A program made the position numbers and the translations under genes. Positions 1 through 9,907 of a stretch of 64,000 bases of DNA are shown here, piece after piece. Position 1 is the first letter of the stretch; each line of letters starts with the position of its first letter. The notes beneath the pieces were generated by a model. The model was given only the letters and a program-made list of their open reading frames with translations. It was not told the DNA's origin and did not search any database. Source of the DNA: Gemmatimonadota bacterium (GTDB lineage Bacteria > Gemmatimonadota > Gemmatimonadetes > Longimicrobiales > Gaopeijiaceae); assembly GCA_009840215.1 (NCBI GenBank), contig VXOC01000085.1, forward strand, positions 1 to 64,000, given 5' to 3'.

Positions 1-2
1 GG

Positions 3-857
3 GTCGAGGTGGACGGGGTGGTGCGGCGGGGCTTTCCGACGCCGACGGGGAGGCTCGAGTTCTGGTCGAGGACGCTGGCCGAGTGGGGATGGCCGGAGCT
101 GGCCCTGCCGGGCTACGTGCGCAGCCACGTGCACAGGTCGAGGCTGGACGGGGACCAGATGTGCCTGATCTCGACCTTCCGGCTCCCGGTCCAGATCCAC
201 ACCCGCAGCGCCAACGCGAAGTGGCTGAACGAGATCGCGCACACCAACCCTCTCTGGCTCCATCCCGTCGATGCGACACGGGTGGGCGTGGAGACGGGCG
301 ACCTGGTGCGGGTCGAGACCGGGATCGGGCACTTCGTGGTGAAGGCGTGGGTGACCGAGGGCATCCATCCCGGGGTCGTGGCGTGCTCGCATCACATGGG
401 GCGGTGGAAGACGGGGGACGGGCCGCGCCAGGCGACGGCGACGGTTGCGCTCAACCGGGAGGGGAGCGGGTGGGGGATCGAACGGAAACGGGGGACGGGG
501 CCCTTCCAGTCGGACGATCCGGACACCTCGCGCATCTGGTGGACCGATGTGGGCGTCCACCAGAACATGACCTTCCCCGTCCAGCCCGACCCGGTCTCGG
601 GAGCGCACTGCTGGCACCAGGCGGTGCGGGTGACGAAGGCGGGGGCGGGTGACAGCTACGGGGACATCGTGGTCGACACGGCGAAGTCGCGTGAGACGTT
701 TCGGAGGTGGCTGGAGTTGACGCGGTCAGCCACGCAGCATTCCCCCGATGGGACGCGGCGGCCGTTCTGGCTGCTCAGGCCGGTGCGGCCGGAGCGGGAG
801 GCGTTCCGGCTGCCGGCCGAAGCGGGCAATGGTGGCGGGACCGTAGCTGATATGTAA
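3..857 (+). CDS. Molybdopterin-dependent oxidoreductase, C-terminal part (cut by window start)
   Basis: The frame is open from the first bases, so the N-terminus lies outside the window. The visible 284 residues contain a typical molybdopterin-dinucleotide-binding C-terminal domain: a stretch reading HTRSANAKWLNEIAHTNPLW, then LHPVDATRVGVETGDLVRVE, then the VVACSHHMGRWK segment that contacts the cofactor in the DMSO-reductase superfamily. The catalytic residue and iron-sulfur motifs are upstream and not visible, so the substrate cannot be named. The TorD-type chaperone gene that follows after 145 bp supports a complex, folding-assisted molybdoenzyme, probably exported by Tat. Established: family fold. 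Inferred: chaperone pairing. Confidence 0.85.
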   Translation, partial: VEVDGVVRRGFPTPTGRLEFWSRTLAEWGWPELALPGYVRSHVHRSRLDGDQMCLISTFRLPVQIHTRSANAKWLNEIAHTNPLWLHPVDATRVGVETGDLVRVETGIGHFVVKAWVTEGIHPGVVACSHHMGRWKTGDGPRQATATVALNREGSGWGIERKRGTGPFQSDDPDTSRIWWTDVGVHQNMTFPVQPDPVSGAHCWHQAVRVTKAGAGDSYGDIVVDTAKSRETFRRWLELTRSATQHSPDGTRRPFWLLRPVRPEREAFRLPAEAGNGGGTVADM

Positions 858-1002
858 TGCACACTTTCCATTATGTAATGTGTAGTATACTTTTGGCCTT
901 CGCGGGGCTACGGCGGCCTCTTCCCGTCTTGCCATTCCGCCACCTCGGCGCTCCCGTTGCCCGGGTGACTCCGGCATTTCGCCCCGCGCAGGTGTTCGAC
1001 CG

Positions 1003-1992
1003 ATGGAACTCTTCCGCGCTCTCGGTTCGCTGATCGAGGCCCCGTCGCCGGAGCAGGTCCGGGTCGCGGCGGCGCTGGGCCTTCCCGCGGCACCATCCCC
1101 CGCGGAGCACGGGCGTGTGGTCGGGCAGCAGCGGTATCCGTACGCGTCGGTGTACCTGGGGGCGGAGGGGATGCTGGGGGGGGAGGCGCGCGCCCGGATT
1201 GCCGGTTTCCGGCGCGCGTTGGGACTGGAGGGGCAACCGACGGGTCCCTCGGAGAGCGGTGACGGAGCCTCCACCGGCACGGTCCCGAGCCGGGAACCCG
1301 ACCACCTGGCTGCGCTGCTTGGTCTGCTGGCCGCGCTCGAGCGGTGGCGCCGCGAAGAAGCGGACCCGGCGCGGATGGCCCTTCTCACCCAGGCCCGAAC
1401 CACCCTCTTGTGGGAACATCTCACCTCTTGGACGGGACCGTTTCTCGCAACCTTCGAGCGGTGCGATTCCGCGTTCCATCGGCGTTGGGCTTCGCTCCTC
1501 GAGGAAACCCTGGCCCACCTGTGCGGCGACGTGGAGTTCCCCGACTATCTCCCGGCCGCGCTGCGTGCCGCCCCCGGCTTCGCGGACCCACGCCGGGAAG
1601 GGGGTGCCGCGTTCATCGGCGCGCTGCTGGCGCCCGTGCGCTCGGGCCAGATCGTCCTGCGCGACGATCTGGAGCGGCTCGGGGGCGACCTGGGTTTGGC
1701 CTGTCGCGCCGGCGAGCGCCGATACGTGCTGAATGCGTTCCTGGCGCAGGACCCGGGGCGGACGCTGGCGTGGCTGGCGGACCACGCTGCCGAGTGGAGC
1801 CGCAGGGTTGCCGCGAAGGGTCCCCCCCCGATTGCGGCATGGTGGTCGAAACGGGCGGCGGACATGTCGGCCTTGTTGAAGGAACTTGCGGCCGAGGCTC
1901 AACCCGGGTCCACCACGCGTCCGCCGGATCCGGCAATGGACGACGCCGGGAGCCGTGGTGACCGCTCGGCCAGCACCCGGACCGTCCAATGA
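1003..1992 (+). CDS. TorD/DmsD-family molybdoenzyme chaperone
   Basis: A 329-aa protein, rich in Leu, Ala and Arg, with the all-helical layout of TorD-family chaperones. Landmarks are the PYASVYLGAEGMLGGEARAR segment (family pattern Y..SVYLG..G.L.G) and a long helical C-terminal half (GDVEFPDYLPAALRAAPGF). Such chaperones bind the apo-form of a specific molybdoenzyme and hold it until cofactor insertion and Tat export. The gene starts with ATG 145 bp after the oxidoreductase fragment and overlaps the next gene by ATGA. It is longer than the usual ~200-230 aa; the last ~40 residues are low-complexity. The partner is inferred from adjacency. Confidence 0.8.
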   Translation: MELFRALGSLIEAPSPEQVRVAAALGLPAAPSPAEHGRVVGQQRYPYASVYLGAEGMLGGEARARIAGFRRALGLEGQPTGPSESGDGASTGTVPSREPDHLAALLGLLAALERWRREEADPARMALLTQARTTLLWEHLTSWTGPFLATFERCDSAFHRRWASLLEETLAHLCGDVEFPDYLPAALRAAPGFADPRREGGAAFIGALLAPVRSGQIVLRDDLERLGGDLGLACRAGERRYVLNAFLAQDPGRTLAWLADHAAEWSRRVAAKGPPPIAAWWSKRAADMSALLKELAAEAQPGSTTRPPDPAMDDAGSRGDRSASTRTVQ

Positions 1993-3566
1993 GCACCCCC
2001 GCGCCGCGCCGCAACCGCAACGGCAAAGACCCGGTCGTCGGAGTGGAGGCCTGGACAGGACGCCGCTTTTCGTCGCGCGATGTGGTTGCCGGGCTTAGCG
2101 TCACCCTGCTCATCATCCCCCAGAGCATGGCCTATGCCGAACTGGCGGGCCTGCCGAGCGTCCACGGACTCTACGCTTCCGCGCTGCCCCTCCTCGCGGC
2201 GGGCCTCTTCGCGTCATGCCCGTACCTGCAGTCCGGCCCCGTCGCCCTCACCGCCCTGCTGACCCATGGCGCCCTCGTCACGATCGCCGTGCCCGGGAGT
2301 CGCGAGTACGCCACCGCAGCCGCCCTCCTGGCCCTCATCGTCGGGCTGACCCGGCTGGCCATCGCCACGGTGCGCGCGGGCAAGGTCACCTACCTCATGT
2401 CGCAGCCGGTCGTGCGGGGCTTCACCTCGGGAGCGGCCATTCTGATCCTGCTGTCCCAGTTCCCCTCCACCCTCGGCATGACCGCGGCGGGCGAGAGCGG
2501 ACTCGTCGGCAACATGATTCGTGTGCTGGGCACGCCGGATTCATGGAACCTCGCCTCCCTAGTGCTGACCGTCCTGACCGTGGCGATCACCCTGCTCGCG
2601 CGCCGGATCCACCCCCTCTTCCCCGGGGCGCTGGTCGCGGTGCTGGGTGGGGTGCTCTTCTCGGAACTGGCCGGCTACCGGGGCCCCATCGTGGGCGAAA
2701 TCCCGGGATCACTGCCTCCCATCAGCCTCGCCTTGCCCTGGGGGATGCTCCCCGCGCTGGTCGTGCCGGGCGTGGTGATCGCGCTGGTGGGCTTTGCCGA
2801 GACCACGGCCATCGCCCGCAACTTCGCAACGAATGACCGGGCCCGGTGGAGTCCCGACCGCGAGTTTCTGGCGCAGGGCGCGGCCAACCTCGTCTCGGGT
2901 GTCTGCGGGGGCATGCCCGCCGACGGATCACTCTCGCGCAGCAGCCTCAACCACCTGTCCGGCGCGGGGTCACGGTGGTCGGGGGCCGTCACGGGACTTG
3001 CAGTGCTCGTCTTTCTGCCCTTCGCCGGGGTGCTGACGGCGCTCCCGAAGGCGGTGCTGGCCGGAGTCGTGATCGCGGCGGTGGGCGGACTGGTCCGGCC
3101 CCGCCTGCTGCTGAACGTGTGGACGCTGTCCCGGATCCAGGCGCTGGTGGTTTGGCTCACCCTGGCGCTGTGCCTGCTGCTGGCACCGCGAATCGAACAG
3201 GCTCTCCTGCTTGGTATCCTCATGTCGCTCGCCATTCACGTCTGGCGGGAACGGCGCGCCGGATTCCACAGCTGGATGGAGGGCGACGTTCTCCACCTGG
3301 AGGTCATGGGCATACTCTGGTTCGCCTCGGCGCCCCGGCTGGAGGAGGCGCTCATGGGCCGGCTGACCGATGCGGGCGGCGTGTCCGAGGTGGTCATTCA
3401 CCTCGAGGGCCTCGGCCGAATCGATCTGACTGGCGCACTGGTGCTCAAGCGCGCGGTCGACGAGATGCGGACGCTGGGAATCCCCTCGTCGCTCAAGGGC
3501 GTGCCACCCCACGCGCGCGAACTGATCGACAACATCTTCGGGATGCCGCCGGCGACGTATTTGTAG
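1989..3566 (+). CDS. SulP-family anion transporter with C-terminal STAS domain
   Basis: 525 aa inner-membrane carrier. The N-terminal ~400 residues form a run of hydrophobic helices beginning with the SulP signature region (SVTLLIIPQSMAYAELAGLP, near residue 35), with FVGFAETTAIARNFA-like sequence in the middle and a STAS domain at about 420-520 (RIDLTGALVLKRAVDEMR). SulP proteins move sulfate, bicarbonate or related oxyanions; the substrate is not readable here. The start ATG overlaps the chaperone stop (ATGA), so the two are translationally coupled. Coupling to a molybdoenzyme chaperone suggests an oxyanion link, which is inference only. Confidence 0.88.
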   Translation: MSTPAPRRNRNGKDPVVGVEAWTGRRFSSRDVVAGLSVTLLIIPQSMAYAELAGLPSVHGLYASALPLLAAGLFASCPYLQSGPVALTALLTHGALVTIAVPGSREYATAAALLALIVGLTRLAIATVRAGKVTYLMSQPVVRGFTSGAAILILLSQFPSTLGMTAAGESGLVGNMIRVLGTPDSWNLASLVLTVLTVAITLLARRIHPLFPGALVAVLGGVLFSELAGYRGPIVGEIPGSLPPISLALPWGMLPALVVPGVVIALVGFAETTAIARNFATNDRARWSPDREFLAQGAANLVSGVCGGMPADGSLSRSSLNHLSGAGSRWSGAVTGLAVLVFLPFAGVLTALPKAVLAGVVIAAVGGLVRPRLLLNVWTLSRIQALVVWLTLALCLLLAPRIEQALLLGILMSLAIHVWRERRAGFHSWMEGDVLHLEVMGILWFASAPRLEEALMGRLTDAGGVSEVVIHLEGLGRIDLTGALVLKRAVDEMRTLGIPSSLKGVPPHARELIDNIFGMPPATYL

Positions 3567-3703
3567 GGGAAGCCCGTCGGCGGCTTTCTGGCTGGACTTG
3601 GTCTCACACCCGGAACGCCAGATCGTGAGACAGGGCACGAAGATCTAATCATGGTAATCAGCGCACTTGCATCCGTTGATTTGCGAGTGACACATTGGCA
3701 GGG

Positions 3704-6700
3704 ATGACTCTTTCCGCACGGTCCCTGCAAGACGATCCGCGGCTTGGCCTTGGCGGCGATAGAAACGTGGTGGACGAGAAGGCTCGAACGCCGGGCAACC
3801 GCAGAGCAGCTGCCCCATGGCTGCTCTCCATCTTGTGCCTGTGCATGAGCTGTGGAGAGGGGGCGCCCACTGCGCCGCCGCAGCCGGTTGCCACCATGGT
3901 GATCGTGGCGCCATCGGCCGTGACACTGTCCGCATTGCGAGATACGACTCGACTCACCGCGACCGTGCTCGACCAGAACGGTCAGGTTATGACGGGTGCT
4001 CTGGTGGCATACTCGTCCAGCGCGGACTCGGTGGCGACGGTGGACGTTTCCGGCCTTGTAACCGCTGTGGGAAACGGGACCGCAGTGGTGACGGCCACGA
4101 GCGGCGGAGCGTCCGGGAACGCGACGGTGACGGTGGAGCAGAGGGTGGCGGAGGTGCGCGTGTCGCCGGATTCGGTGACGCTCGTTGCGTTGGGGGACAT
4201 CGTGCGATTGGCGGTCGAGGCGCTGGACGCGAACGGCCACGAGGTGGCAGGCGCCGAGGTCGCATGGTCGAGCGCGGATTCGGTGGCGACGGTGGACGAT
4301 GCCGGCCTGGTGACGGCCGTGGGCAACGGGACTGCAGCGGTGACGGCCACAAGCCGTGATGTGTTCGGCAGCGCAAACGTGGCGGTGCGGCAGAAGGTAG
4401 CGGAGGTGCGCGTGTCGCCGGATTCGGTGGCGCTGTTCTCGATCGGGGACACCGTGCGTCTGACGGCGGAGGCGCTGGATGCGAACCACCATGCAGTTGC
4501 AGAGGCCGGGCTCGACTGGTCGGGTATCGATTCGGTGATGACCGTGGACCCGACGGGCCTGGTCACGGCGGTGGGCAACGGGATCGCGGTTGTTACCGCC
4601 ACAAGCGGTGAAGCGTCCGGGAGCGCCACCGTGACCGTGCGGCAGAAGGTGGCGGAGCTGGGCGTGTCGCCGGACACGGTGACGCTCGTTGCGGTTGGAG
4701 ACACGGTGCGATTGGTGGCCGAGGCGCTGGACGCGAATGGTCACGAGGTGGCGAACATCGAATTCACGTGGTCGAGCACGGATTCGGTGGCGACTGTGGA
4801 CGGGTCCGGCTTGGCGACCGCCGTGGGCAACGGGATTGCCGTGGTGACAGCCACAAGCGGTGAATCCTCCGGAAGCGCTACCGTGACGGTGGAGCAAAGG
4901 GTGGCGGAGGTGCGCGTCTCGCCCGATTCGGTGACGCTCTTCGCGCTTGGGGACACCGTGCGCCTGGGAGCCAACGCGCTGGACGCAAACGGCCATGCAG
5001 TTGCGCGCGCCGGCTTCGATTGGTCGAGCAGCAATTCGGTGATGACCGTGGACACGACGGGACTGATCATCGCCATCGGCAACGGGTCGGCGGTTGTGAC
5101 GGCCACAAGCGGTGACGTGTCCGGGAGCGCGACGGTGACGGTGGAGCAGAGGGCGGCAGAGGTGCGTGTCCTTCCGGAGTCGGCATTGCTCTTCGCGATC
5201 GGCGACACCGTGCGCCTGGCGGCCGAGGCGCGGGACGCGAACGGCCATGCAATTGCGCATGCCGAGTTCGACTGGTCCAGCAGCGCCTTCGGAGTACGCG
5301 TGGACGACTCCGGCCTGGTCACGGCGGTAAGCGAAGGAAACGCCGTGGTGACGGCGGCAAGCGGCGAAGCGTCCGGGAGCGCTGCGGTTCGGGTGACGGT
5401 TCTAACCGGTCCTGCCAGGGACCGGGCGATACTGGAGACCTTCTACGAAGCGACCGGTGGCTCGGCGTGGGCGAACAACGACGGTTGGCTCACGGATGCG
5501 CCATTGAGCAAATGGTACGGTGTCCGCACCGACCGGGGAGGCCGGGTAGTGGAGCTGGAACTCATCGCCAACAATCTGGAGGGCCACATACCGGCCGCGC
5601 TCGGCCGGCTCGATCAGCTCCGGAACCTTGAACTGAGCGGAGCACCCGCCTTCGGTGCGTGGTGTTCACTCACACGTCCAGGCGAGAGGGGTGGCCCCGG
5701 TTGGCCCGAATCCGCGAGCGAGGTGGAAGACTACGACCTGCGCTCGCAGGTCACGCACAGCGTTGGAAACCGTACGCTCGGAGCCGACGATGTTCCGCCG
5801 CGTGCACTCGCGAGTGCAGGCACCAGCGTTCAAGGTCCCGGCAACCGACTGAAGGGCCGGATTCCACCAGAACTTGGCAGCCTGACCAACCTTGAATCGC
5901 TTGGCCTCGGCGTGAACGAACTCTCCGGGCCGCTCCCGCCCGAGCTGGGCAAGCTCGTCAACCTGACCAAGATGTGGCTCCCGGGGAACCTGCTGACCGG
6001 CTCACTCCCACCCGAGCTCGGCAACCTGACCCGCCTTGAGCGGCTGGTCCTGACCGTAAGCTACGACCGTTCACTTGACCCCCGGGGCCCGCGAGCATCC
6101 CTGTCGGGGCCACTCCCGCCGGAGCTTGGGAAGCTGACTAACCTGCTGGAGTTGGATCTCTTCGGACAGAGATTCACCGGGGAGGTCCCGCCGGTATTCG
6201 GAAGGCTGGTGCAACTGCAATACCTGGATTTCGCCTGCAATCGGATTACCGGCACGCTTCCGTCGGAACTGCGAAAGCTCCGCGAATTGCGCTTCTTGCG
6301 TCTGTTCGGCAACCGGCTCGATGGGGAGTTTCCCGAATGGCTCGGTGAGCTCACCAACCTGGAGTATGTCGATATCAGTGGTAACCCTTTCTTGACCGGG
6401 GAGATTCCGCCGGGCATTGGCGCGTTGACCAAACTGGTCAAGCTGTTCCTATCGGAAAACCGGCTCTCCGGCCCGATCCCGGCAGAGATCGGTCGCATGG
6501 CCGGCCTGGAAAAGCTCAATGTGGCGGTGAACCAACTGTCCGGCGTGCTTCCGTCCCAGATCGGGAATCTGACGAATCTGAGGAGTCTGTCGGTTTTCTG
6601 GAACCCCGACCTCGCCGGGCCGCTCCCCCGCGAAATCACCCGGATTCCATTGCAGGAGTTCTATTGGGACATCACCAGCCTCTGTGCCCCGCAGGATCGT

Positions 6701-8746
6701 GGGTTTCAAGGGTGGCTAGCGGGCATTCGGTACCAAAATGGCGCCGGAGACTGCAAACTGATACCGCAAGAGGTCTTCGCCGCGTTTTACGAGGCCACCG
6801 GCGGTTCGAGCTGGACAAGCGATTCGAACTGGCTCACGGATGCGCCCGTCTCGTCCTGGTTTGGAGTGACCGTGGAAGACAGTCTGGTCACCGCCCTGGA
6901 ACTTCCGGGCAATGGACTCTCGGGCATGCTCCCTCCCGCGGTGGGCGACTTTGTGGACCTGAAACGTCTGGACGTGGCGCGCAACGCACTGACGGGCGGT
7001 CTTCCCAGAGACCTCGGGGACCTGATTGAACTCCGAGCACTCGATCTCTCGACCAACCGCTTCTCGGGACGGCTCCCGCGCGAATTCGGGCGCTTCGTAG
7101 CGCTGGAGCGCCTGGACCTGTCCGACAACCAGCTGGAGGGCGCGCTGCCGGGGGACCTCGTCAACCTGCAGTCGCTTGCGGACCTCAACTGGAGCGCGAG
7201 CGGCGCGTGCGCCCCCGAGGCCGCGTGGTTCCAGACCTGGCTCGGTTCGGTCGCGACCCGCTCCGGACCGACGTGTAATGGGCTCTTTTCGCTGTCGGTG
7301 GCCGCCGCCCACCTGTCGCAAGCGGCTCAGGATATCGGCGGCGAGGTTCCCCTCATCGCGGGGCGGCCTGCGCTGGTACGGATCCTTGCGACCGCGGACC
7401 GCGCGAACGATCACACGCCGAGCGCGCGGGCCGCGTTCCTCCTGGATGGCCGAGGGCTTCACACGGTGGAGATGCCGCTCGGCACTTCCCGGGGCCTCAC
7501 CGAGGGCCTTCCCGGGCGATTGGACCAATGGTATCACGCCAGGATCCCCGCGGCGGCGCTTCGCCCCGGCGTCGAAATGGCGATCCAGGTCGATCCCGAC
7601 AGCATCGTCCCCAGATACCCGTTGGACGAAGTGCACGTACCCCTCGACGTACGCGAAGTACCGCCCCTGGAGCTCACGATCGTACCCGTCGTGACAGGGT
7701 CCAGCGGTGACACGGAGGTCCTGGAATGGATCCGGAGCGCCGACGATGCGCCGGTGGAGTTCATGCGCGCGGTGCTCCCGGTTGGCGAACTGGATCTGAC
7801 GATTCGTGAACCGCTCACCATTGCTGACGCGCCGGACGCAGCAAGCTTCGACGACTGGTTGGATCTCCTCGAAGACATCGCACTCCTGCGGGCGACCGAG
7901 AACGGAAGCGGGTATTGGTACGCCGTTGTGAATCGCGACGGTGACGAGGGCATTGCCGGGATCGCCTATGTGGAGGGTCGCGCGGGCGCCGGCATTCCCC
8001 ACGCCGAGGTGTTCGCGCACGAGTTGGGCCACAACATGAGCCTCACCCATGCACCCTGCGGGTCGCCAGCCCGGGTGGATCCGGACTTCCCCTATCCCGA
8101 TGGCAATATCGGGGTCCTCGGCTACGACCCCCGGTCCGAGGCATTCGTGGATCCCTCGACACCCGACCTGATGTCCTACTGTCGTCCCCAATGGATCAGC
8201 GACTACAACTTCACGAAGGCGCTGGAGTACCGGATCCGGGAAGAGGGACAGCCCCGAGCCCGGGCCGCCCAGGTCGAAACCGGTGGTAGCCGGCTGCTGC
8301 TGCGGGGCCATGTGACCGCGGAGGGTGCGCTTCACTTCGACCCCGCGTTCGCGCTCGACGCCCCGGCGCAGCTGCCATCGGGCCCCGGCCCATACCGCAT
8401 CGAGGGCTTCGGTGGGGGTGGCAACCTTGCGTTCTCACTGGACTTCGACATGAAGGCGGTCTCGGAGGGCGGCGGTGGCTTCCTCTTCCTCCTCCCGCTC
8501 GCCGAAGACCGCATCGCGTCGCTGGAGCGCATCGTGCTGACCGGGCCGGAGGGCTCCGCGGCGCTGGATCGGGAGACGCGCGTGTCACCGGTGGCCATCG
8601 TGATCGACCGGGAGACCGGGCGAATCCGATCCATCCTGCGCGGCGACGCGGCCGGGGCGGTTGTGGCCGCCGCCGCAGTGGACGTGCCCTTGGAGCGGGA
8701 GCGGTTGGTGGTCAGCTATGGATTGCCGGAGTTGGAGCCGTGGTAG
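3704..8746 (+). CDS. Giant secreted BIG2 / LRR / metzincin-like protease
   Basis: About 1680 aa. An N-terminal hydrophobic segment ending LLSILCLCMSC suggests a lipoprotein or signal peptide; GTG 3767 or 3770 would give a shorter, more usual leader than ATG 3704. Six Ig-like BIG2 repeats of 84 residues follow (about 3890-5400), each with the pattern VSPDSVTL...GDTVRL...LDANGH...DSVATVD..GLVTAVGNG. Next come two blocks of plant-type LRRs (unit xIPPELGxLxxLxxLxLxxNxLxG), each introduced by a cap of type YEATGGSxWxxxxxWLTDAP. The C-terminal third carries HELGHNMSLTH (codons from 8018), a HExxHxxxxxH zinc site, and a Met-turn-like DLMSYC, so a metzincin protease is likely. Probably a surface or secreted adhesin-protease; the target is unknown. 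A tandem paralogue follows. Confidence 0.85.
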   Translation: MTLSARSLQDDPRLGLGGDRNVVDEKARTPGNRRAAAPWLLSILCLCMSCGEGAPTAPPQPVATMVIVAPSAVTLSALRDTTRLTATVLDQNGQVMTGALVAYSSSADSVATVDVSGLVTAVGNGTAVVTATSGGASGNATVTVEQRVAEVRVSPDSVTLVALGDIVRLAVEALDANGHEVAGAEVAWSSADSVATVDDAGLVTAVGNGTAAVTATSRDVFGSANVAVRQKVAEVRVSPDSVALFSIGDTVRLTAEALDANHHAVAEAGLDWSGIDSVMTVDPTGLVTAVGNGIAVVTATSGEASGSATVTVRQKVAELGVSPDTVTLVAVGDTVRLVAEALDANGHEVANIEFTWSSTDSVATVDGSGLATAVGNGIAVVTATSGESSGSATVTVEQRVAEVRVSPDSVTLFALGDTVRLGANALDANGHAVARAGFDWSSSNSVMTVDTTGLIIAIGNGSAVVTATSGDVSGSATVTVEQRAAEVRVLPESALLFAIGDTVRLAAEARDANGHAIAHAEFDWSSSAFGVRVDDSGLVTAVSEGNAVVTAASGEASGSAAVRVTVLTGPARDRAILETFYEATGGSAWANNDGWLTDAPLSKWYGVRTDRGGRVVELELIANNLEGHIPAALGRLDQLRNLELSGAPAFGAWCSLTRPGERGGPGWPESASEVEDYDLRSQVTHSVGNRTLGADDVPPRALASAGTSVQGPGNRLKGRIPPELGSLTNLESLGLGVNELSGPLPPELGKLVNLTKMWLPGNLLTGSLPPELGNLTRLERLVLTVSYDRSLDPRGPRASLSGPLPPELGKLTNLLELDLFGQRFTGEVPPVFGRLVQLQYLDFACNRITGTLPSELRKLRELRFLRLFGNRLDGEFPEWLGELTNLEYVDISGNPFLTGEIPPGIGALTKLVKLFLSENRLSGPIPAEIGRMAGLEKLNVAVNQLSGVLPSQIGNLTNLRSLSVFWNPDLAGPLPREITRIPLQEFYWDITSLCAPQDRGFQGWLAGIRYQNGAGDCKLIPQEVFAAFYEATGGSSWTSDSNWLTDAPVSSWFGVTVEDSLVTALELPGNGLSGMLPPAVGDFVDLKRLDVARNALTGGLPRDLGDLIELRALDLSTNRFSGRLPREFGRFVALERLDLSDNQLEGALPGDLVNLQSLADLNWSASGACAPEAAWFQTWLGSVATRSGPTCNGLFSLSVAAAHLSQAAQDIGGEVPLIAGRPALVRILATADRANDHTPSARAAFLLDGRGLHTVEMPLGTSRGLTEGLPGRLDQWYHARIPAAALRPGVEMAIQVDPDSIVPRYPLDEVHVPLDVREVPPLELTIVPVVTGSSGDTEVLEWIRSADDAPVEFMRAVLPVGELDLTIREPLTIADAPDAASFDDWLDLLEDIALLRATENGSGYWYAVVNRDGDEGIAGIAYVEGRAGAGIPHAEVFAHELGHNMSLTHAPCGSPARVDPDFPYPDGNIGVLGYDPRSEAFVDPSTPDLMSYCRPQWISDYNFTKALEYRIREEGQPRARAAQVETGGSRLLLRGHVTAEGALHFDPAFALDAPAQLPSGPGPYRIEGFGGGGNLAFSLDFDMKAVSEGGGGFLFLLPLAEDRIASLERIVLTGPEGSAALDRETRVSPVAIVIDRETGRIRSILRGDAAGAVVAAAAVDVPLERERLVVSYGLPELEPW

Positions 8747-8812
8747 GCACCGGTGGCGAGAACACCCCGGGCGCACCTGATTGGAACTTCGCGGAGAGGA
8801 TCCGATGTCAAC

Positions 8813-8828
8813 CATACTTTACAGTATG
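8813..8828. promoter_or_regulatory. Short palindrome in the gap between the two LRR-protease genes
   Basis: CATAC, six bases, then GTATG, sitting about 20 bp before the start of the second LRR-protease gene in an otherwise GC-rich gap. The position suits an operator or a promoter element. No matching regulator is identifiable in the window. Confidence 0.3.
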
Positions 8829-8846
8829 TAAACCGGAGTGGACATC

Positions 8847-9749
8847 ATGATGGATCCGGTGACTTGGCCTCGCAACGTTTCCTTCGCCATGGCGGCGCTG
8901 TTGTTGGCATACTGGACCGGCGGTTGCGGCGACACCGAACCCCCGCCCCCCGCGCCCCGTCCAACGACGGTGACGGTGAGCCCGGCGAGTGTCAGGCTTG
9001 CTGCCTTGGAGACTACCGTTCAGCTCGCGGCGGAAGTGCGCGATCAGTACGGCCAGGTGATGACCGGGGCCGTGGTGACCTGGACGAGCGGCGATGCCAC
9101 GGTTGCGAGCGTGGACGGGTCGGGGCTGGTGACGGCGGTGGGCGAGGGGGTGGCGACGATTGCGGCGACGGCGGGGGATGCGCGGGGAACATCGGCGATC
9201 GCGGTTAGCGACCCGGACAACCCGGACCGGGCGGTGCTGGTGGCGCTCTACGAGGCGACGGACGGGCCGAACTGGGTCGACAGCAGGAACTGGTTGACGG
9301 ACGCGCCGCTACGGGACTGGTACGGTGTGGAAACGGACGGCAGTGGCCGGGTCGTGCAGCTTGATCTCGGCGGCCGGTGGGATGGGGAAGCGCAAACGTA
9401 TGTGCCGCACGGCCTCTCGGGACCAATCCCTCCGGAACTTGGCAGCCTCGCCAACCTGACGCGGCTTCACCTCGCCGGGAACGAACTCACCGGGCCGATC
9501 CCGCCGGAACTGGGCAACCTCGGCAACCTGGCGGGTCTCAGCCTGAATGCGAACAGTCTCACCGGCTCGATCCCGCCGGAACTGGGCAACCTGGGCAACC
9601 TGACGTGGCTCCACCTGGGTGGAAACACGCTCTCTGGACCGATTCCGCCGGAACTGGGCGCTCTCGGCAGCCTGACGGGTCTCAACCTGAGTGCGAACAG
9701 TCTCACGGGCCCGATTCCGCCCGAACGCGGCACACGTCTTCCAGTATAG
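8847..9749 (+). pseudogene. Left half of the second BIG2/LRR/metzincin gene, cut by the mobile element
   Basis: ATG 8847 lies about 8 bp after GGAG (8835-8838); an upstream in-frame GTG at 8838 is possible. The product has a lipoprotein-like leader (LLLAYWTGGC), one BIG2 repeat (VTVSPASVRLAALETTVQLA... GLVTAVGEG), the YEATDGPNWVDSRNWLTDAP cap and four LRR units. Host sequence ends at the 12-bp repeat 9715-9726; the last codons (RGTRLPV, then TAG at 9747-9749) come from the inserted element. The missing LRRs and protease domain resume in frame at 15530. The truncated ~300-aa product may still be made and exported, but it lacks the protease. Confidence 0.88.
9715..9726. repeat. Left attachment repeat (attL core) of the integrated element
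   Basis: TTCCGCCCGAAC here is identical to 15530-15541 at the other end of the element. Flanking bases extend the match imperfectly (CCCG before, GGCAC after; 21 of 24 aligned). Other copies of the LRR unit in this gene mostly read CCGCCGGAAC, so the shared C in both ends supports a duplicated core rather than chance repeat similarity. Confidence 0.75.
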
Positions 9750-9776
9750 TCCGGCAAGGTTTACTATGTAGGCCAT

Positions 9777-9799
9777 AACACGTTATTGGACAACGTGTT
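9777..9799. repeat. Inverted repeat at the left end of the element
   Basis: Perfect 8-bp arms AACACGTT (9777-9784) and AACGTGTT (9792-9799) separated by 7 bp, about 50 bp inside the left attachment repeat and upstream of the integrase. A binding site for the integrase or the AlpA-like protein is plausible from its position. Confidence 0.45.
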
Positions 9800-9863
9800 C
9801 AGTAGGACATGCAGCCTCCGATCGTCCCTTGCGATCCATCGCCATCCGGTGTATTCTTCCCGA

Positions 9864-9892
9864 TGTAGTGCTGCAATGAGTGATACACTACA
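9864..9892. promoter_or_regulatory. Inverted repeat just upstream of the integrase start
   Basis: Arms TGTAGTG (9864-9870) and CACTACA (9886-9892) end 15 bp before the integrase ATG. The right arm overlaps the AGTGATACAC repeat that also occurs near the right end. Likely an operator or arm site controlling or engaging the integrase; inference from position. Confidence 0.4.
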
Positions 9893-9907
9893 AGGACGGA
9901 ACCCACC

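Noticed and set aside
858-1002. AT-rich stretch with a TATACT-like -10 element before the TorD-type gene
   Set aside because: No matching -35 element at acceptable spacing; too weak to call as a promoter.
3398-5260. Long minus-strand open frame opposite the BIG2 repeats (620 codons)
   Set aside because: It mirrors the repetitive BIG2 coding sequence, has no domain, and is His/Arg-rich as expected of an antisense shadow.
9600-9800. tRNA gene as integration site
   Set aside because: No cloverleaf or tRNA 3' end is seen at either element boundary; the duplicated core is LRR coding sequence.
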